This document shows positions 42,415 to 51,879 of a stretch of DNA of 64,000 bases, piece after piece. The notes under the pieces were generated by a model that did not search any database, was not told where the DNA came from, and was given only the letters and a program-made list of their open reading frames with translations. How positions within the stretch are numbered: position 1 is the stretch's first letter; every line of letters begins with the position of its first letter. Position numbers and translations under genes: made by a program. Source of the stretch: Paenibacillus sacheonensis (lineage in GTDB: Bacteria; Bacillota; Bacilli; Paenibacillales; Paenibacillaceae); the NCBI RefSeq assembly GCF_009909195.1, contig NZ_JAAAMU010000003.1, forward strand, positions 310,001 through 374,000. The letters run 5' to 3'.

Positions 42415-44873
42415 GCCAAGTACGATCGAACGCGCGATTGCACCGAGTCACGTTGGAAATGAGCTTAAAGCCTTTTACGAGCATGGATCCTTTCGCCATC
42501 GAAGCGAAATGCGAAGAAGCGATTCGGCAGTGGCTGCCGTTGATCGGCATGGCGGATAGCTGTTCGATGCTCCTATGGGTTGCGGACGGCAGCGAGATTC
42601 TGACTTGGGACGGCAGCTGGGAGCGCGAGCTCGAGTGGGGGCGCTATATCGGCTTCGCGAACGAGGACAAATTCGGCCATGCGCCGAACGACCCCCGTAC
42701 CGCCAAGCTTTACCGGCCCGATGCCTGCGCGATCACTTACGCCGATCTTCGGTTCATCGTAGGGGCATTCAAGCGAATCGCCGCCGAGAACTTCGGCATT
42801 CGGATGGAAGTCGGCGCCACGTTCGACGCCGGACCCGAATTCGCCTATTCGGAGTTCAAATATAACCTTCATCCGGAGATCAATCATGCCGAGCTCGGGG
42901 GCAAAGAGATCGCGCTGAAGGCGGATTACAACGTGATCTGCACGTGGTCGAAGCTGCGCGAGGATCGGAACGCCTATGCCGCTTATCCGGAAGGCATACC
43001 CGAAGGAACGCCGTTCGGCGAATATCTCGGAAGGCAATGCGCAAGCTTTCTTCCGGAGCTCGGCTTCGATTATATCTGGTTCTCGAACGGCTTCGGCTTT
43101 TCTTTCTTCCCGTGGACGTACCTGGGAGCGAATTACGACGGGACGGTGCTGCCGCTGGCGGATTACGATGAACTGACGGGCAGAACGCTGTCGTTCTGGG
43201 AGCACTTCAAGCGGGAATGCCCGGATATCCGCACGGAGGTGCGCGGCACCAACTTCGGGACGGGGATGGATCTGGCGAAAGACTTCATACCGCTGGCCGA
43301 GCTGTACAGGAGAAAATATATCGCGTACCCGCCGCCCAATTCGCCGTGGGGAGCGCTTAATTTCGACTTCGGTCTGGAGATCGCGTCGCACATGTCCAGA
43401 ATCGCGGTTCTGCCGGGCGAGACGTATCCATACCGTTTCTACCCGAACGATCCTTGGTTTTGGCAAAATCCCTGGCAGGATCTCTACGACCGGGAGCCGC
43501 ACGACATCTATTGTCCATTGACGGTCGCCCGCATGAATAGCGAAGGCGACCTGCAGAATCCGGGCATTATCGAGCTTCTAACGATCGATACGGAGAAGGG
43601 GGAATTGAACGCGGATTGTCCTGCGGAAGTCATTCCGCATCTTCGGCGGGCGATCCAAGACTTCCCCGATCGGGCCGGCATTCTGACCTGGCTCTATCCG
43701 TTCGCGGAATACCATGCGGCGGTGGAGGAATCGGCTAACGAATCCAAGACGGTCTTCTTCGAAGAGTGGTTCGTGCGCAATGCGGTCAATCAGGGATTGC
43801 CTCTCAATACCGTGCTCAGCACGGATGAATTCGCGGCGATGACGGCCGGAGCGACGACCAAGCTGCGGGATACGATCGTCTTCGCTCCGGCTTCCGGGTT
43901 AACGGGCGAGAACGGCCGACTGCTGGCCGCGTTCGTCCGGGAAGGGGGCAAGGCGCTCGTCTACGGGGCGGTAACCGACCCGCGATGGCTGGAGCTGCTC
44001 AACATCCGGCAGGATCGCGGCCTCGAAGGCGAGCTTACGATGAATCATACGATGCAGCCCGACACGTTACTGGACGAAGAAGCTTCGACATCGAAACGAT
44101 TCAAGCACGATCCCCTGATCGGGGGAGGCGCGCTTAACGAGGTTCTGAACGACGGGGACGATCGGGCCACGAAAGTATGCGCGACGGCGACATCCGCCCT
44201 GGAAGACGAGGTCCGAATCCTCGCCTTGACCCGGGAGCTGCCGGAGTGGAACGGCGGCAAAGTCGGTTGGGTACGGGGTTCCCTGCCGTTCGTGGGAGGA
44301 ACCGTTACGCAGCTTCCCGTCCGGCAAGCCGAAGCTTACGCGGACCTTTCGATTCTCGCCCGGCAGATCCTCGCGGAATTCGGATACGATCTACGGCAGA
44401 CGAAGCCGGAAGAGGCGAGCAAGCCCGCGCTCTTGTTCGTCTCGCGCCGCGACAACGGGTTCATCTTCACGGGCTGCCGGCAGGATACTTCGGTATCGCT
44501 CCGCATGCGCTTCCCGGACGGAGTTCCGGTCGTTACGGGCCAGACGATCCGGGCCGGACAAGGCGACGCCGCTTATTCGTTCGATCGTACGTTCCACGAC
44601 GAGTGCCGCATCTTCGTCGATCAGCAAGAGACGACGACCGTCTTCTGCCGGGAATACATGCCGATTCCTACGCCGAGGAAGAATTCGGTTCGCTTCATCC
44701 ACGTCACGGGCTTGCGAGAGGCTGCGGTGACGATATACCCGCCGCTAGCACGTCTGGCCGCGGGAAGCGTCGAGGTGAAGGCCGATAACGTCTACTTGGA
44801 ACTTCAGGGCTGCGTATTCGGCAATAAATTGGTGATCCCGAATGTAAGCGGGGAGATGGAAGTGACTTGGTGA
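42411..44873 (+). CDS. large protein of unknown family, candidate glycoside hydrolase
   Basis: An 820-residue cytoplasmic protein (no signal peptide) whose family I do not recognise. The first 480 residues look like an alpha/beta barrel rich in aromatic and acidic residues, as in sugar-cleaving enzymes: SMLLWVADGSEILTWDG, VGATFDAGPEFAYSE, FDYIWFSNGFGFSFFPW, EVRGTNFGTGMDLAKDFIP and TWLYPFAEYH. Residues about 486-530 (LLAAFVREGGKALVYGAV) resemble the glutamine-amidotransferase-like domain that follows the barrel in GH42 enzymes, and the remainder is beta-rich. ATG 42411 follows GAAGGGA and overlaps the SGNH gene. Location among an esterase, an oxidoreductase and an isomerase supports a role in oligosaccharide breakdown, by inference only. 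Confidence 0.85.
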   Translation: MSQVRSNARLHRVTLEMSLKPFTSMDPFAIEAKCEEAIRQWLPLIGMADSCSMLLWVADGSEILTWDGSWERELEWGRYIGFANEDKFGHAPNDPRTAKLYRPDACAITYADLRFIVGAFKRIAAENFGIRMEVGATFDAGPEFAYSEFKYNLHPEINHAELGGKEIALKADYNVICTWSKLREDRNAYAAYPEGIPEGTPFGEYLGRQCASFLPELGFDYIWFSNGFGFSFFPWTYLGANYDGTVLPLADYDELTGRTLSFWEHFKRECPDIRTEVRGTNFGTGMDLAKDFIPLAELYRRKYIAYPPPNSPWGALNFDFGLEIASHMSRIAVLPGETYPYRFYPNDPWFWQNPWQDLYDREPHDIYCPLTVARMNSEGDLQNPGIIELLTIDTEKGELNADCPAEVIPHLRRAIQDFPDRAGILTWLYPFAEYHAAVEESANESKTVFFEEWFVRNAVNQGLPLNTVLSTDEFAAMTAGATTKLRDTIVFAPASGLTGENGRLLAAFVREGGKALVYGAVTDPRWLELLNIRQDRGLEGELTMNHTMQPDTLLDEEASTSKRFKHDPLIGGGALNEVLNDGDDRATKVCATATSALEDEVRILALTRELPEWNGGKVGWVRGSLPFVGGTVTQLPVRQAEAYADLSILARQILAEFGYDLRQTKPEEASKPALLFVSRRDNGFIFTGCRQDTSVSLRMRFPDGVPVVTGQTIRAGQGDAAYSFDRTFHDECRIFVDQQETTTVFCREYMPIPTPRKNSVRFIHVTGLREAAVTIYPPLARLAAGSVEVKADNVYLELQGCVFGNKLVIPNVSGEMEVTW

Positions 44874-44893
44874 TCCGAGGAGGAGGAAACGAA

Positions 44894-45667
44894 TTGAGGC
44901 GCAAATTCGCCGTTCAATTATACACGCTGCGCAAGGAGTGCGAGCAGGACTTCCCCGCTACGCTGAGAACATTAGGCGAGATGGGCTGGGCCGGAGTGGA
45001 GACCGCCGGGCTTCACGGGCATTCGGCCGAGGAGATCGCGGGGGTGCTGGAGGAATCCGGGCTGAAGACGGCCGGCATGCACGTCTCCGTGGAACAATTG
45101 CGATCGAACGCGCGGCATGTGATGGCGGAGGCGAGAATTCTGGGCACGAATCGCTTGATCTGCCCGTCCGTGCCTCACGAATGGCGGAACGAAGAAGGGT
45201 ACGTGAGGCTAAGGGAAGAGCTTAACGCGGCGGCAGCAGAGGCGGATGTCGAAGGCTTCACGGTCAGCTTCCACAATCATGCCTTCGAGTTCGATACGAA
45301 CGTCGATGGCCTGGACGCGCTGAGTTACCTAATCGAGCCGTCGGCTAATAATGCCGTGTTGGCGGAAATTGATGTATACTGGTTGACGAAAGCCGGCTAT
45401 GAACCGGCTGCGTTCATCGAGCGTTATGGCGGCCGAATGCCGACGATGCACCTGAAGGATATGACGGGCGACGAGCGCCGAACCTATGCCGAGATCGGTA
45501 ACGGGATCATCGACTTCGAGCCTCTGCTGCTGTGGGGGGAGCTAAACGGCGTGGAATGGTACGTCGTCGAACAGGATCTATGCGAGGGCAAAGCGCTGGA
45601 CAGCGTTAGAATAAGCCTCGGCAACCTGCACGCGCTCTCCGATCGGCTGCAGGCAAGACATCCATAG
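44894..45667 (+). CDS. sugar phosphate isomerase/epimerase (IolE/xylose-isomerase-like)
   Basis: A 257-residue TIM-barrel protein. Motifs are FAVQLYTLRKECEQDF, GWAGVETAGLHG, FTVSFHNHAFEFD, LAEIDVYWLTKAGYEP, MPTMHLKDMTGDERRT and WYVVEQDLCEG, which hold the Glu/Asp/His metal ligands of the superfamily. The start is TTG 44894, because GGAGGAGG lies seven bases ahead; no ATG is suitably placed. It is the last gene of the five-gene run. It is only distantly similar to the isomerase at 25757. The substrate is unknown. Confidence 0.87.
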   Translation: MRRKFAVQLYTLRKECEQDFPATLRTLGEMGWAGVETAGLHGHSAEEIAGVLEESGLKTAGMHVSVEQLRSNARHVMAEARILGTNRLICPSVPHEWRNEEGYVRLREELNAAAAEADVEGFTVSFHNHAFEFDTNVDGLDALSYLIEPSANNAVLAEIDVYWLTKAGYEPAAFIERYGGRMPTMHLKDMTGDERRTYAEIGNGIIDFEPLLLWGELNGVEWYVVEQDLCEGKALDSVRISLGNLHALSDRLQARHP

Positions 45668-45680
45668 AATAAGATTGCGA

Positions 45681-45704
45681 GAGGGACTGGCGGAGGCCAG
45701 TCTC
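45681..45704 (+). other. hairpin after the isomerase gene
   Basis: GGGACTGGC and GCCAGTCTC pair around GGAG. No T run follows, so termination would be partial. The regulator gene begins 36 bases later. Confidence 0.5.
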
Positions 45705-45739
45705 TTCGGCATTGTTCATGTTAAGGGGAGGACGATCGC

Positions 45740-48076
45740 ATGAAGCGATTCGGGGTCAAGATGTATTACTTCAAAATGTTACTTTGGATCAGCATCGCCA
45801 TCCTGCTCGTTGTCGTCTTGCTGTCGGCGGTCGTCGGCATCAACACCCGGAAGCTGCTCGTGAAGAACGAGTACGTCTCCAACCAGAAGATCCTGTACCA
45901 GGTGAAATACAATATGGCGTTCATGGACGACGCGATCGCCAGCCTATGCAAGTCCCTGTATCTAAACAGCGACGTGGACGCGGTGATGTACGCGAAGCAA
46001 GAGGATATGGTCGACGTGGCCAATCGCCTGAATAAAGTGACCAGCTCCATCACGTCGACCAACGCGTACATTCATTCCCTGACGATCTACAATCGCCACT
46101 TAAACCAGACGTACAACGCGGGTAGTCCTTTGTTCTTCGAAGACCAGATGATAGACGCGCTCAACCGTTCGGAGCAGCTGCCTCCGAAGATGGAACCGAT
46201 CTTCCGCGACATCCGGAAGCTGGTGAACGGCGAGTCCCGTCCCGAGCGCGTCTTCTCGTACTTCATGTACGAGACCTCCCCGGAAGATCTGAAGCCGGAG
46301 GGCGTTATCGTCATCAACGTCAGAGCGGAGTGGCTCTTGGACAACATCCGGCAGATCAACATGATCGACAAGCGGAAGGGCGACACGATCTTCCTGTTGG
46401 ACCAATCCGGAGAGTATCTAGCCGAAGGATCCGGCGATAACGGAATCATGCAGGCGTTGAAGACCGACTTCGTCGATTATCAAGCCGACCATCCGAACGG
46501 CGATCCGGACGGCTTCTTCCAGAGCAAACACGGCGGAACCGAGTACCTGGTAACGTACTCGACCATCGAGAGCGCGGGAATGACCCTGCTGAAGGCGCAA
46601 CCGGTCGAAGAAGTCTATCGGTCGATCGCGAGCCTGCGCGCAAGCCTTATTCTCATCACGCTCCTTACGCTGCTGCTCGCTCTCGTTCTCTCGATCGTGA
46701 TCTCCCGCCGAATCTACCGGCCGCTCGGCAACCTCGTGAACGCGGTCAAGCGAGATCGGCTGCGCGGGACGGGAGAGGACGAAGCCGTCGACGAAATCTC
46801 GTATCTGAACGCCGTCTACCGGCAGTCGATGGAAGAGCTGGATTTGTTCTACAAGGAGAAACACGATAACAAGGATTTAATGAAACATTACTGGCTGCGG
46901 CGATTGCTCGACGAACGCCTCGCGATTTCGCGTGAGGAACTCGCGTCCTTATTCAAGGAGATGAGGATTTCCTTGTCGCCGGCAGGCACGCATGCCGTCT
47001 GTTTGTTAAAGATCGATAACTACAAGGAGTTCCAACAGGCCTTCAATGCCAGGGACAAAGAGATGTTCCGGTTCGCCATACTCAATATCGCATCCGAGAC
47101 GGTGGCGCAATCGTTCCCTAACGAAGGAATCGATATGAAGGAAGACCACGTGCTGCTGCTCGTGAGCGTTCCGGATCGGGACGGGGCTTATGCCGCCGAA
47201 CTGGCCAGGCTGCTCGCCGAAGCGCAGGATCATTTCTCCCGGTTTTTCAAGGTCACCTTCACGGCATCGATCAGCGGCCATACCGACGAGATAAGCGGCT
47301 TGCATGCGCTGTACAACCAGACGTTGGATCTGTCCATGTACCGGCTGCACCTCGGTCACGGATCCCTCATTACGCATTCGCGCGTTCGCAGGAACGTCGA
47401 GAACAAGAAGGCCGGCTACCCCAAGGAATTGGAAGAATGGTTCGCGGAGACGATCAAGTCGGGCAATGTGGCCGGGATGAAGGAGGTGCTGGCGAACCTG
47501 TTCGGAGAGATGGAGACGCTTAACTACCACAATGCCTTGGTCTCGATCATCAGACTGTTCGATACGGCGGTCGAGGCGTTGGACGAAGCGAGTATAAGCC
47601 CGGCTCCTTCGCTGCAGATCGCCTCGTTCGGCAGGCATGTCATGGAGAAGGAGACGATGGCCGAGATCCATCGGATCCTCCAGGGAGGCTTGTTGGATTC
47701 CATCAATAAGGAGACGGCCGAGAATACGGATACGCTGAACGATTTCGTCGTGGACGCGGTCACGGAATATATTCATAACCATTATCGCGACTTGTCCCTG
47801 AGCCTGCCCTCGATCGCGGCCATGATGAAGATCTCCTCCCGCACCTTGAGCAGGATCTACAAGCAGGCGACGAATCTGTCCATCGCGGACATGATTAACG
47901 ACGTGAGGCTAAGCCGGGCGGCGGAGCTTCTGCTGCAAGAAGATTTAAGCGTGAACGAGGTCGTGCAGAGAGTGGGCTTAACGAACGAAACGTACTTCTT
48001 TAGCCTGTTCAAGAAGAAGTACAAGGTGACGCCGAAGGAATACGCGCTGCAAAGGAACTTGAACAAAATCAATTAG
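45740..48076 (+). CDS. membrane-bound AraC-family regulator with extracellular sensor
   Basis: A 778-residue one-component regulator. TM1 is at about 12-34 and an extracellular sensor domain spans about 35-300. TM2 is at about 303-322, followed by a short HAMP-like stretch, a cytoplasmic middle domain and a C-terminal AraC HTH (about 672-778), with MMKISSRTLSRIYKQAT and VVQRVGLTNETYFFSLFKKK. GGGGAGG lies eight bases before the ATG. This architecture is common beside LplABC-type importers in Paenibacillus. It senses outside and binds DNA without a kinase. The likely target is the promoter before 48265, whose genes follow directly. Confidence 0.92.
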   Translation: MKRFGVKMYYFKMLLWISIAILLVVVLLSAVVGINTRKLLVKNEYVSNQKILYQVKYNMAFMDDAIASLCKSLYLNSDVDAVMYAKQEDMVDVANRLNKVTSSITSTNAYIHSLTIYNRHLNQTYNAGSPLFFEDQMIDALNRSEQLPPKMEPIFRDIRKLVNGESRPERVFSYFMYETSPEDLKPEGVIVINVRAEWLLDNIRQINMIDKRKGDTIFLLDQSGEYLAEGSGDNGIMQALKTDFVDYQADHPNGDPDGFFQSKHGGTEYLVTYSTIESAGMTLLKAQPVEEVYRSIASLRASLILITLLTLLLALVLSIVISRRIYRPLGNLVNAVKRDRLRGTGEDEAVDEISYLNAVYRQSMEELDLFYKEKHDNKDLMKHYWLRRLLDERLAISREELASLFKEMRISLSPAGTHAVCLLKIDNYKEFQQAFNARDKEMFRFAILNIASETVAQSFPNEGIDMKEDHVLLLVSVPDRDGAYAAELARLLAEAQDHFSRFFKVTFTASISGHTDEISGLHALYNQTLDLSMYRLHLGHGSLITHSRVRRNVENKKAGYPKELEEWFAETIKSGNVAGMKEVLANLFGEMETLNYHNALVSIIRLFDTAVEALDEASISPAPSLQIASFGRHVMEKETMAEIHRILQGGLLDSINKETAENTDTLNDFVVDAVTEYIHNHYRDLSLSLPSIAAMMKISSRTLSRIYKQATNLSIADMINDVRLSRAAELLLQEDLSVNEVVQRVGLTNETYFFSLFKKKYKVTPKEYALQRNLNKIN

Positions 48077-48082
48077 CCGCCA

Positions 48083-48118
48083 ACGGAGCACGAGCGAGAA
48101 ATCGCCGTGCTCCGTTTT
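48083..48118 (+). terminator. terminator of the membrane AraC regulator gene
   Basis: ACGGAGCACG pairs with CGTGCTCCGT around a 13-base loop that itself can pair (GCG/CGC), followed by TTT. It isolates the regulator from the importer operon. Confidence 0.85.
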
Positions 48119-48119
48119 G

Positions 48120-48193
48120 GCGTTTTTGCTCCGAACGGAGCCCGTTGCGGCCCCTTGCAGCGCGTTTTTGAAGGAAAATGCCGGATTTATAAT
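48120..48193 (+). promoter_or_regulatory. importer promoter with a spaced repeat
   Basis: A perfect TATAAT at 48188-48193 lies 71 bases before the first permease. GCGTTTTTG occurs at 48120 and 48162, 42 bp apart (two times 21), a phasing that could suit AraC-type binding. The match is short, so the regulatory part is tentative. Confidence 0.4.
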
Positions 48194-48264
48194 ATACAGC
48201 GGCGCCGGCCGCGCCTAAAGTTGGGGTAGGACGACAAGCAACGAGAAAAGGAGGTGCGGGACGC

Positions 48265-49167
48265 ATGATCAGGATGGTCAGGAAATCCGCCGGATTGTCG
48301 CTGCTGGCTCTGCCGGGATTTCTGCTTATTATTATTTTCAACTACGTGCCGCTTTACGGGCTGCTGCTGCCCTTCAAGACGTACCGCTACAACCTCGGGA
48401 TATGGAACAGTCCTTGGGTGGGGCTGGACAACTTCGGCTATCTGTTCAACGGGGACGCGCTGTACCGGGTACTGAGGAATACGATTCTCTACAATATGAC
48501 GTTCATCGTGCTCGGCACGACGCTCTCGGTCATCATCGCCCTGCTTCTATACGAGTTGAGCCGCCGATTCGTGAAGACGTACCAGACGATTCTCTTCATC
48601 CCTTACTTCATCTCCTGGGTGGTGGCCGGATTCGCGTTCCGCTCGTTATTCGACATGGAATACGGTGTCGTTAACCGACTCCTGGTCTCCCTGGGCGAAG
48701 AACCGATCATGTGGTACAGCGATCCGAAGTATTGGCCTTATATCATCGTGATCGCGGCGGTGTGGAAGGGGCTGGGGTACAGCTCGGTCATCTATTACGC
48801 CGCGCTGATGGGCATCGATTCGGAATATTACGATGCCGCCAAGATCGACGGGGCGAGCAAGATCCGCCGGGCGATCTCGATCTCGGTGCCGATGATCAAG
48901 CCGATCATCATCATGCTCGTCATTCTGCAGATCGGCAGCATCTGCTACAGCGACTTCGGCCTGTTCTATAACGTGACGCTGAACTCTTCCCTGCTTTACG
49001 AGACGACGGACGTCATCGATACGTTCGTTTATCGGTCGCTGATCGACCTGGGCGATATCGGAATGGCTTCGGCGGCGGGGTTTTTCCAATCGATCGTAGG
49101 CTTCTGCCTGGTCCTCGTCACGAACGCCATCGTCAAAAAAATCAATCCGGAAAACTCTCTCTTCTAA
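48265..49167 (+). CDS. ABC transporter permease (LplB type)
   Basis: A 300-residue permease of the LplB/YteP group. The opening, SLLALPGFLLIIIFNYVPLYG, is characteristic, as is NLGIWNSPWVGLDNF. The EAA-like loop is YYDAAKIDGASKIRRAISIS. AAAAGGAGGTG precedes the ATG. It forms an importer with the next permease and the lipoprotein at 50164. Relatives import oligosaccharides from plant cell walls, such as rhamnogalacturonan fragments, but specificity here is unknown. Confidence 0.92.
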   Translation: MIRMVRKSAGLSLLALPGFLLIIIFNYVPLYGLLLPFKTYRYNLGIWNSPWVGLDNFGYLFNGDALYRVLRNTILYNMTFIVLGTTLSVIIALLLYELSRRFVKTYQTILFIPYFISWVVAGFAFRSLFDMEYGVVNRLLVSLGEEPIMWYSDPKYWPYIIVIAAVWKGLGYSSVIYYAALMGIDSEYYDAAKIDGASKIRRAISISVPMIKPIIIMLVILQIGSICYSDFGLFYNVTLNSSLLYETTDVIDTFVYRSLIDLGDIGMASAAGFFQSIVGFCLVLVTNAIVKKINPENSLF

Positions 49168-49178
49168 GGGGCGAAACC

Positions 49179-50087
49179 ATGAAAGCGTACGTGAAGACGC
49201 TTGCAAGACGACCGCTGCCTGCCGGCAAGGCGATCATCCATCTGATCTTCCTCTTGCTCTGCGCAGCCTGCCTATTCCCGTTCCTGGTCATTATAGGGAC
49301 CTCCGTGCAAAGCGAGAACGATATCGTCAAATTCGGCTATGCCATCCTTCCGAAGCACTTTACCTGGGACGCCTATCGCGTCATTCTGCACGATCCCAAG
49401 GCGCTATTCCAATCGTACTTCGTGACGATCGCGACGACGGTCATCGGTTCGGTCGTCGGCATGTGGGTGACGACCTCCTACGCGTACGCCATCTCGCGCA
49501 AGGATTATCGCTTCCGTTCCTTCCTCGCCTTCTTCGTGTTCTTCACGATGCTGTTCCACGGCGGGATGGTTCCTTCCTATATTCTGATGGTCAAGTGGCT
49601 GGGCTTGAAGAACACGATGCTGGCGCTTATTCTGCCTTACTTGATCAGCGGCTGGTTCGTCATGCTGATGAAAGGGTTCTTGCAGACGATTCCGGAAGCG
49701 ATCATCGAGTCGGCCAAAATCGACGGAGCGGGCGAGCTGAGAATATTCGCGCAAATCGTTCTTCCGATTTCCAAGCCGGCGCTGGCGACCTTGAGTTTAT
49801 TCTTTGCCCTGCAATACTGGAACGATTGGTGGCTGACCTTGCTCTACGTCGATCACGACAACCTGATGAAGCTGCAATACTTGCTTATCCGCGTGTTGAA
49901 GAACATGGAGTACTTGAATTCGGCGGAAGCGATCGAATACGGTTTGGTCAAGCCGGGTATGCTCGTGCCTTCCTTAAGCGCGCGGATGGCGATGTGCATT
50001 CTGGCCGCGGGACCCATGCTGCTCGTATTCCCGCTCTTCCAGAAATATTTCGTGCAAGGCTTGACCGTGGGGTCCGTTAAAGGTTGA
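49179..50087 (+). CDS. ABC transporter permease (LplC/YtcP type)
   Basis: A 302-residue partner permease with six membrane segments, beginning with a basic N-terminus and LIFLLLCAACLFPFLVIIG. The EAA-like loop (IIESAKIDGAGELRIFAQIV) and C-terminus (FQKYFVQGLTVGSVKG) are those of LplC-type proteins. It lies 11 bases after the LplB-type gene, with AAGGGG as ribosome binding site. Confidence 0.92.
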   Translation: MKAYVKTLARRPLPAGKAIIHLIFLLLCAACLFPFLVIIGTSVQSENDIVKFGYAILPKHFTWDAYRVILHDPKALFQSYFVTIATTVIGSVVGMWVTTSYAYAISRKDYRFRSFLAFFVFFTMLFHGGMVPSYILMVKWLGLKNTMLALILPYLISGWFVMLMKGFLQTIPEAIIESAKIDGAGELRIFAQIVLPISKPALATLSLFFALQYWNDWWLTLLYVDHDNLMKLQYLLIRVLKNMEYLNSAEAIEYGLVKPGMLVPSLSARMAMCILAAGPMLLVFPLFQKYFVQGLTVGSVKG

Positions 50088-50163
50088 TAATTATCGCTAT
50101 GAGACTTCGAGCTTATAGTCGCTGATTATAGAAGACATGCAAATGACAGGGGAGGCAATCCAA

Positions 50164-51783
50164 GTGAGTCGTGTAACAAGCGAAGCATCAAAGAAACGGA
50201 TATTGTCGGGAACGGTCTTCATGCTTGCCGCAATGGTTATCGTAAGCGGTTGTAATTCGAATTCGAGCTCGAATTCGAATGGGAAATCGATTGAAAACGC
50301 GTCTGCCGGCCCTAACGGCAGCCAAGAAGCCTCGGGGTCCGCATCCCAAGACTCGGAGGCCGCTTCTCCCGAAGATACCGGCGGCGAGACGAAGGACTTC
50401 GTCAAGCTCAGCTGGTACATGCCGAAGCCGATCGACAACATGAAGGATCAGGAAGCCGTCGAGGCGGAAGCGAACAAGATCATCAAGGAGCGATTGAACG
50501 CCGAGCTGCACCTTAACCTCATCGACAATGCCGGCTGGGAAGACAAGATGAAGCTGATCTCGGCGGCGGGCGAGCCTTACGATATCGTCTTCTCGACCTA
50601 CTCGTCCAATCGGATCAGCGATAACGTGCAGAAGGGCGCGCTCCTGCCGCTCGACGATCTGCTTCAGAAGTACGGGAAGAACATCTTGGCCAAGGTCGAC
50701 CCCCGCGCTTGGAAAGCGGTGACCTACAACGGAAAGATCATGGCGATTCCGGCGCAAACGCCATACGCTCCGGCCGGCGCCCACGTCTTCAAGAAGGACT
50801 TGGTCGAGAAGTATAACTTCGATTACAAGAGCGTCAAGAGCATTCAGGAGTTGGAGCCGTTCCTGGCGGAGATCAAGAAGAACGAGCCCGACATGATTCC
50901 GCTTCTGGCCACGGCCAACGGAACGGCTTCGGGGGTTACCTTGTACGACTACACGACGATCAGCCCGGGGATCTCGTATAGCGAGAAGGACGGCACGATC
51001 GTCAAGATTCTGGACGTTCCGCAGAACAAGGCCAACTACCAAACGATCAACGACTTCTACAAGAAGGGGTACATCGCGAAGGATGCCGCCATCAAGACGG
51101 ATTACCTGGCCGAAGCCAAATCGGGCAAATACGCCGTCATGCGCGATTCCGGCGGCTATACCGAAGATGGCTCGAAGTCGACGGCGACCTATGGCTTCCC
51201 GACGGTGGAGACGCTGTCCGGCTACCCGACCATCTCGACGAACTCGATGACCTCGGCCGCGACGGCCATCAGCGCCACGTCCAAAAACCCGGAAAGAGCG
51301 ATGATGCTGCTGAACCTAATCTGGGGCGACAAGTACTTGTTGAACACGCTGGCGTATGGCGTCGAAGGCAAGAATTATACGGTGAAGTCCGGGACGGTCA
51401 AGGACGACGCGCCGACGATCGAAGCGACGAGCGGCTCCGAGCAAACGTGGGCGATCTGGCACAACTGGCTCGGACCACTGTGGGATCAATGGGATTCGAA
51501 CTGGAATTCCACGGCCGCGCTGGAAGCGATGAAGAAGAGCAACGACAACGGCAAAGCTTCCGGCATTCTCGGCTTTATCTTCAATCCGGAGCCGGTGAAG
51601 AACGAGATCGCGCAAGTGAGCGCCATTCAGAAGGAATCGAATCCGATCCTGACGACGGGCTCCATGCCGGACTTCGAGAAGTATTACACGGATCTTCAGA
51701 AGCGGTTGGACGAAGCGGGCATGGACAAAATTCTGGCCGAAGCCCAGAAGCAGTTCGACGCCTGGAAAGCTTCCAACAGCTGA
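50164..51783 (+). CDS. ABC transporter solute-binding lipoprotein (LplA type)
   Basis: A 539-residue extracellular lipoprotein with a signal peptide ending MVIVSGC (lipobox Cys near residue 29). A Ser/Asn/Gly-rich linker and the binding domain follow (KLSWYMPKPIDNMKDQEAV). I choose GTG 50164, since AGGGGAGG lies eight bases ahead; the in-frame ATG at 50137 has none. Length and the conserved DIVFSTYS, YNGKIMAIPAQTP and WDQWDSNWN segments fit LplA-type proteins. It completes the LplB-LplC-LplA importer and ends at a terminator before the giant secreted enzyme gene. Confidence 0.92.
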   Translation: MSRVTSEASKKRILSGTVFMLAAMVIVSGCNSNSSSNSNGKSIENASAGPNGSQEASGSASQDSEAASPEDTGGETKDFVKLSWYMPKPIDNMKDQEAVEAEANKIIKERLNAELHLNLIDNAGWEDKMKLISAAGEPYDIVFSTYSSNRISDNVQKGALLPLDDLLQKYGKNILAKVDPRAWKAVTYNGKIMAIPAQTPYAPAGAHVFKKDLVEKYNFDYKSVKSIQELEPFLAEIKKNEPDMIPLLATANGTASGVTLYDYTTISPGISYSEKDGTIVKILDVPQNKANYQTINDFYKKGYIAKDAAIKTDYLAEAKSGKYAVMRDSGGYTEDGSKSTATYGFPTVETLSGYPTISTNSMTSAATAISATSKNPERAMMLLNLIWGDKYLLNTLAYGVEGKNYTVKSGTVKDDAPTIEATSGSEQTWAIWHNWLGPLWDQWDSNWNSTAALEAMKKSNDNGKASGILGFIFNPEPVKNEIAQVSAIQKESNPILTTGSMPDFEKYYTDLQKRLDEAGMDKILAEAQKQFDAWKASNS

Positions 51784-51799
51784 TTGGACGGAAGAGGGG

Positions 51800-51838
51800 T
51801 CGGCGACTCTGCTACGCGGTAGTAGGGTCGCCGATTTT
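51800..51838 (+). terminator. terminator of the LplBCA-type operon
   Basis: TCGGCGAC pairs with GTCGCCGA and encloses an inner CTAC/GTAG pairing; TTTT follows. Confidence 0.85.
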
Positions 51839-51879
51839 GCTTCATGCTTCTATTAACGATGCAAAGGGGAATCCATTTT

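Noticed and set aside
45681-45704. Full terminator after the isomerase at 45667
   Set aside because: The stem is good, but no T run follows, so I list it as a hairpin only.
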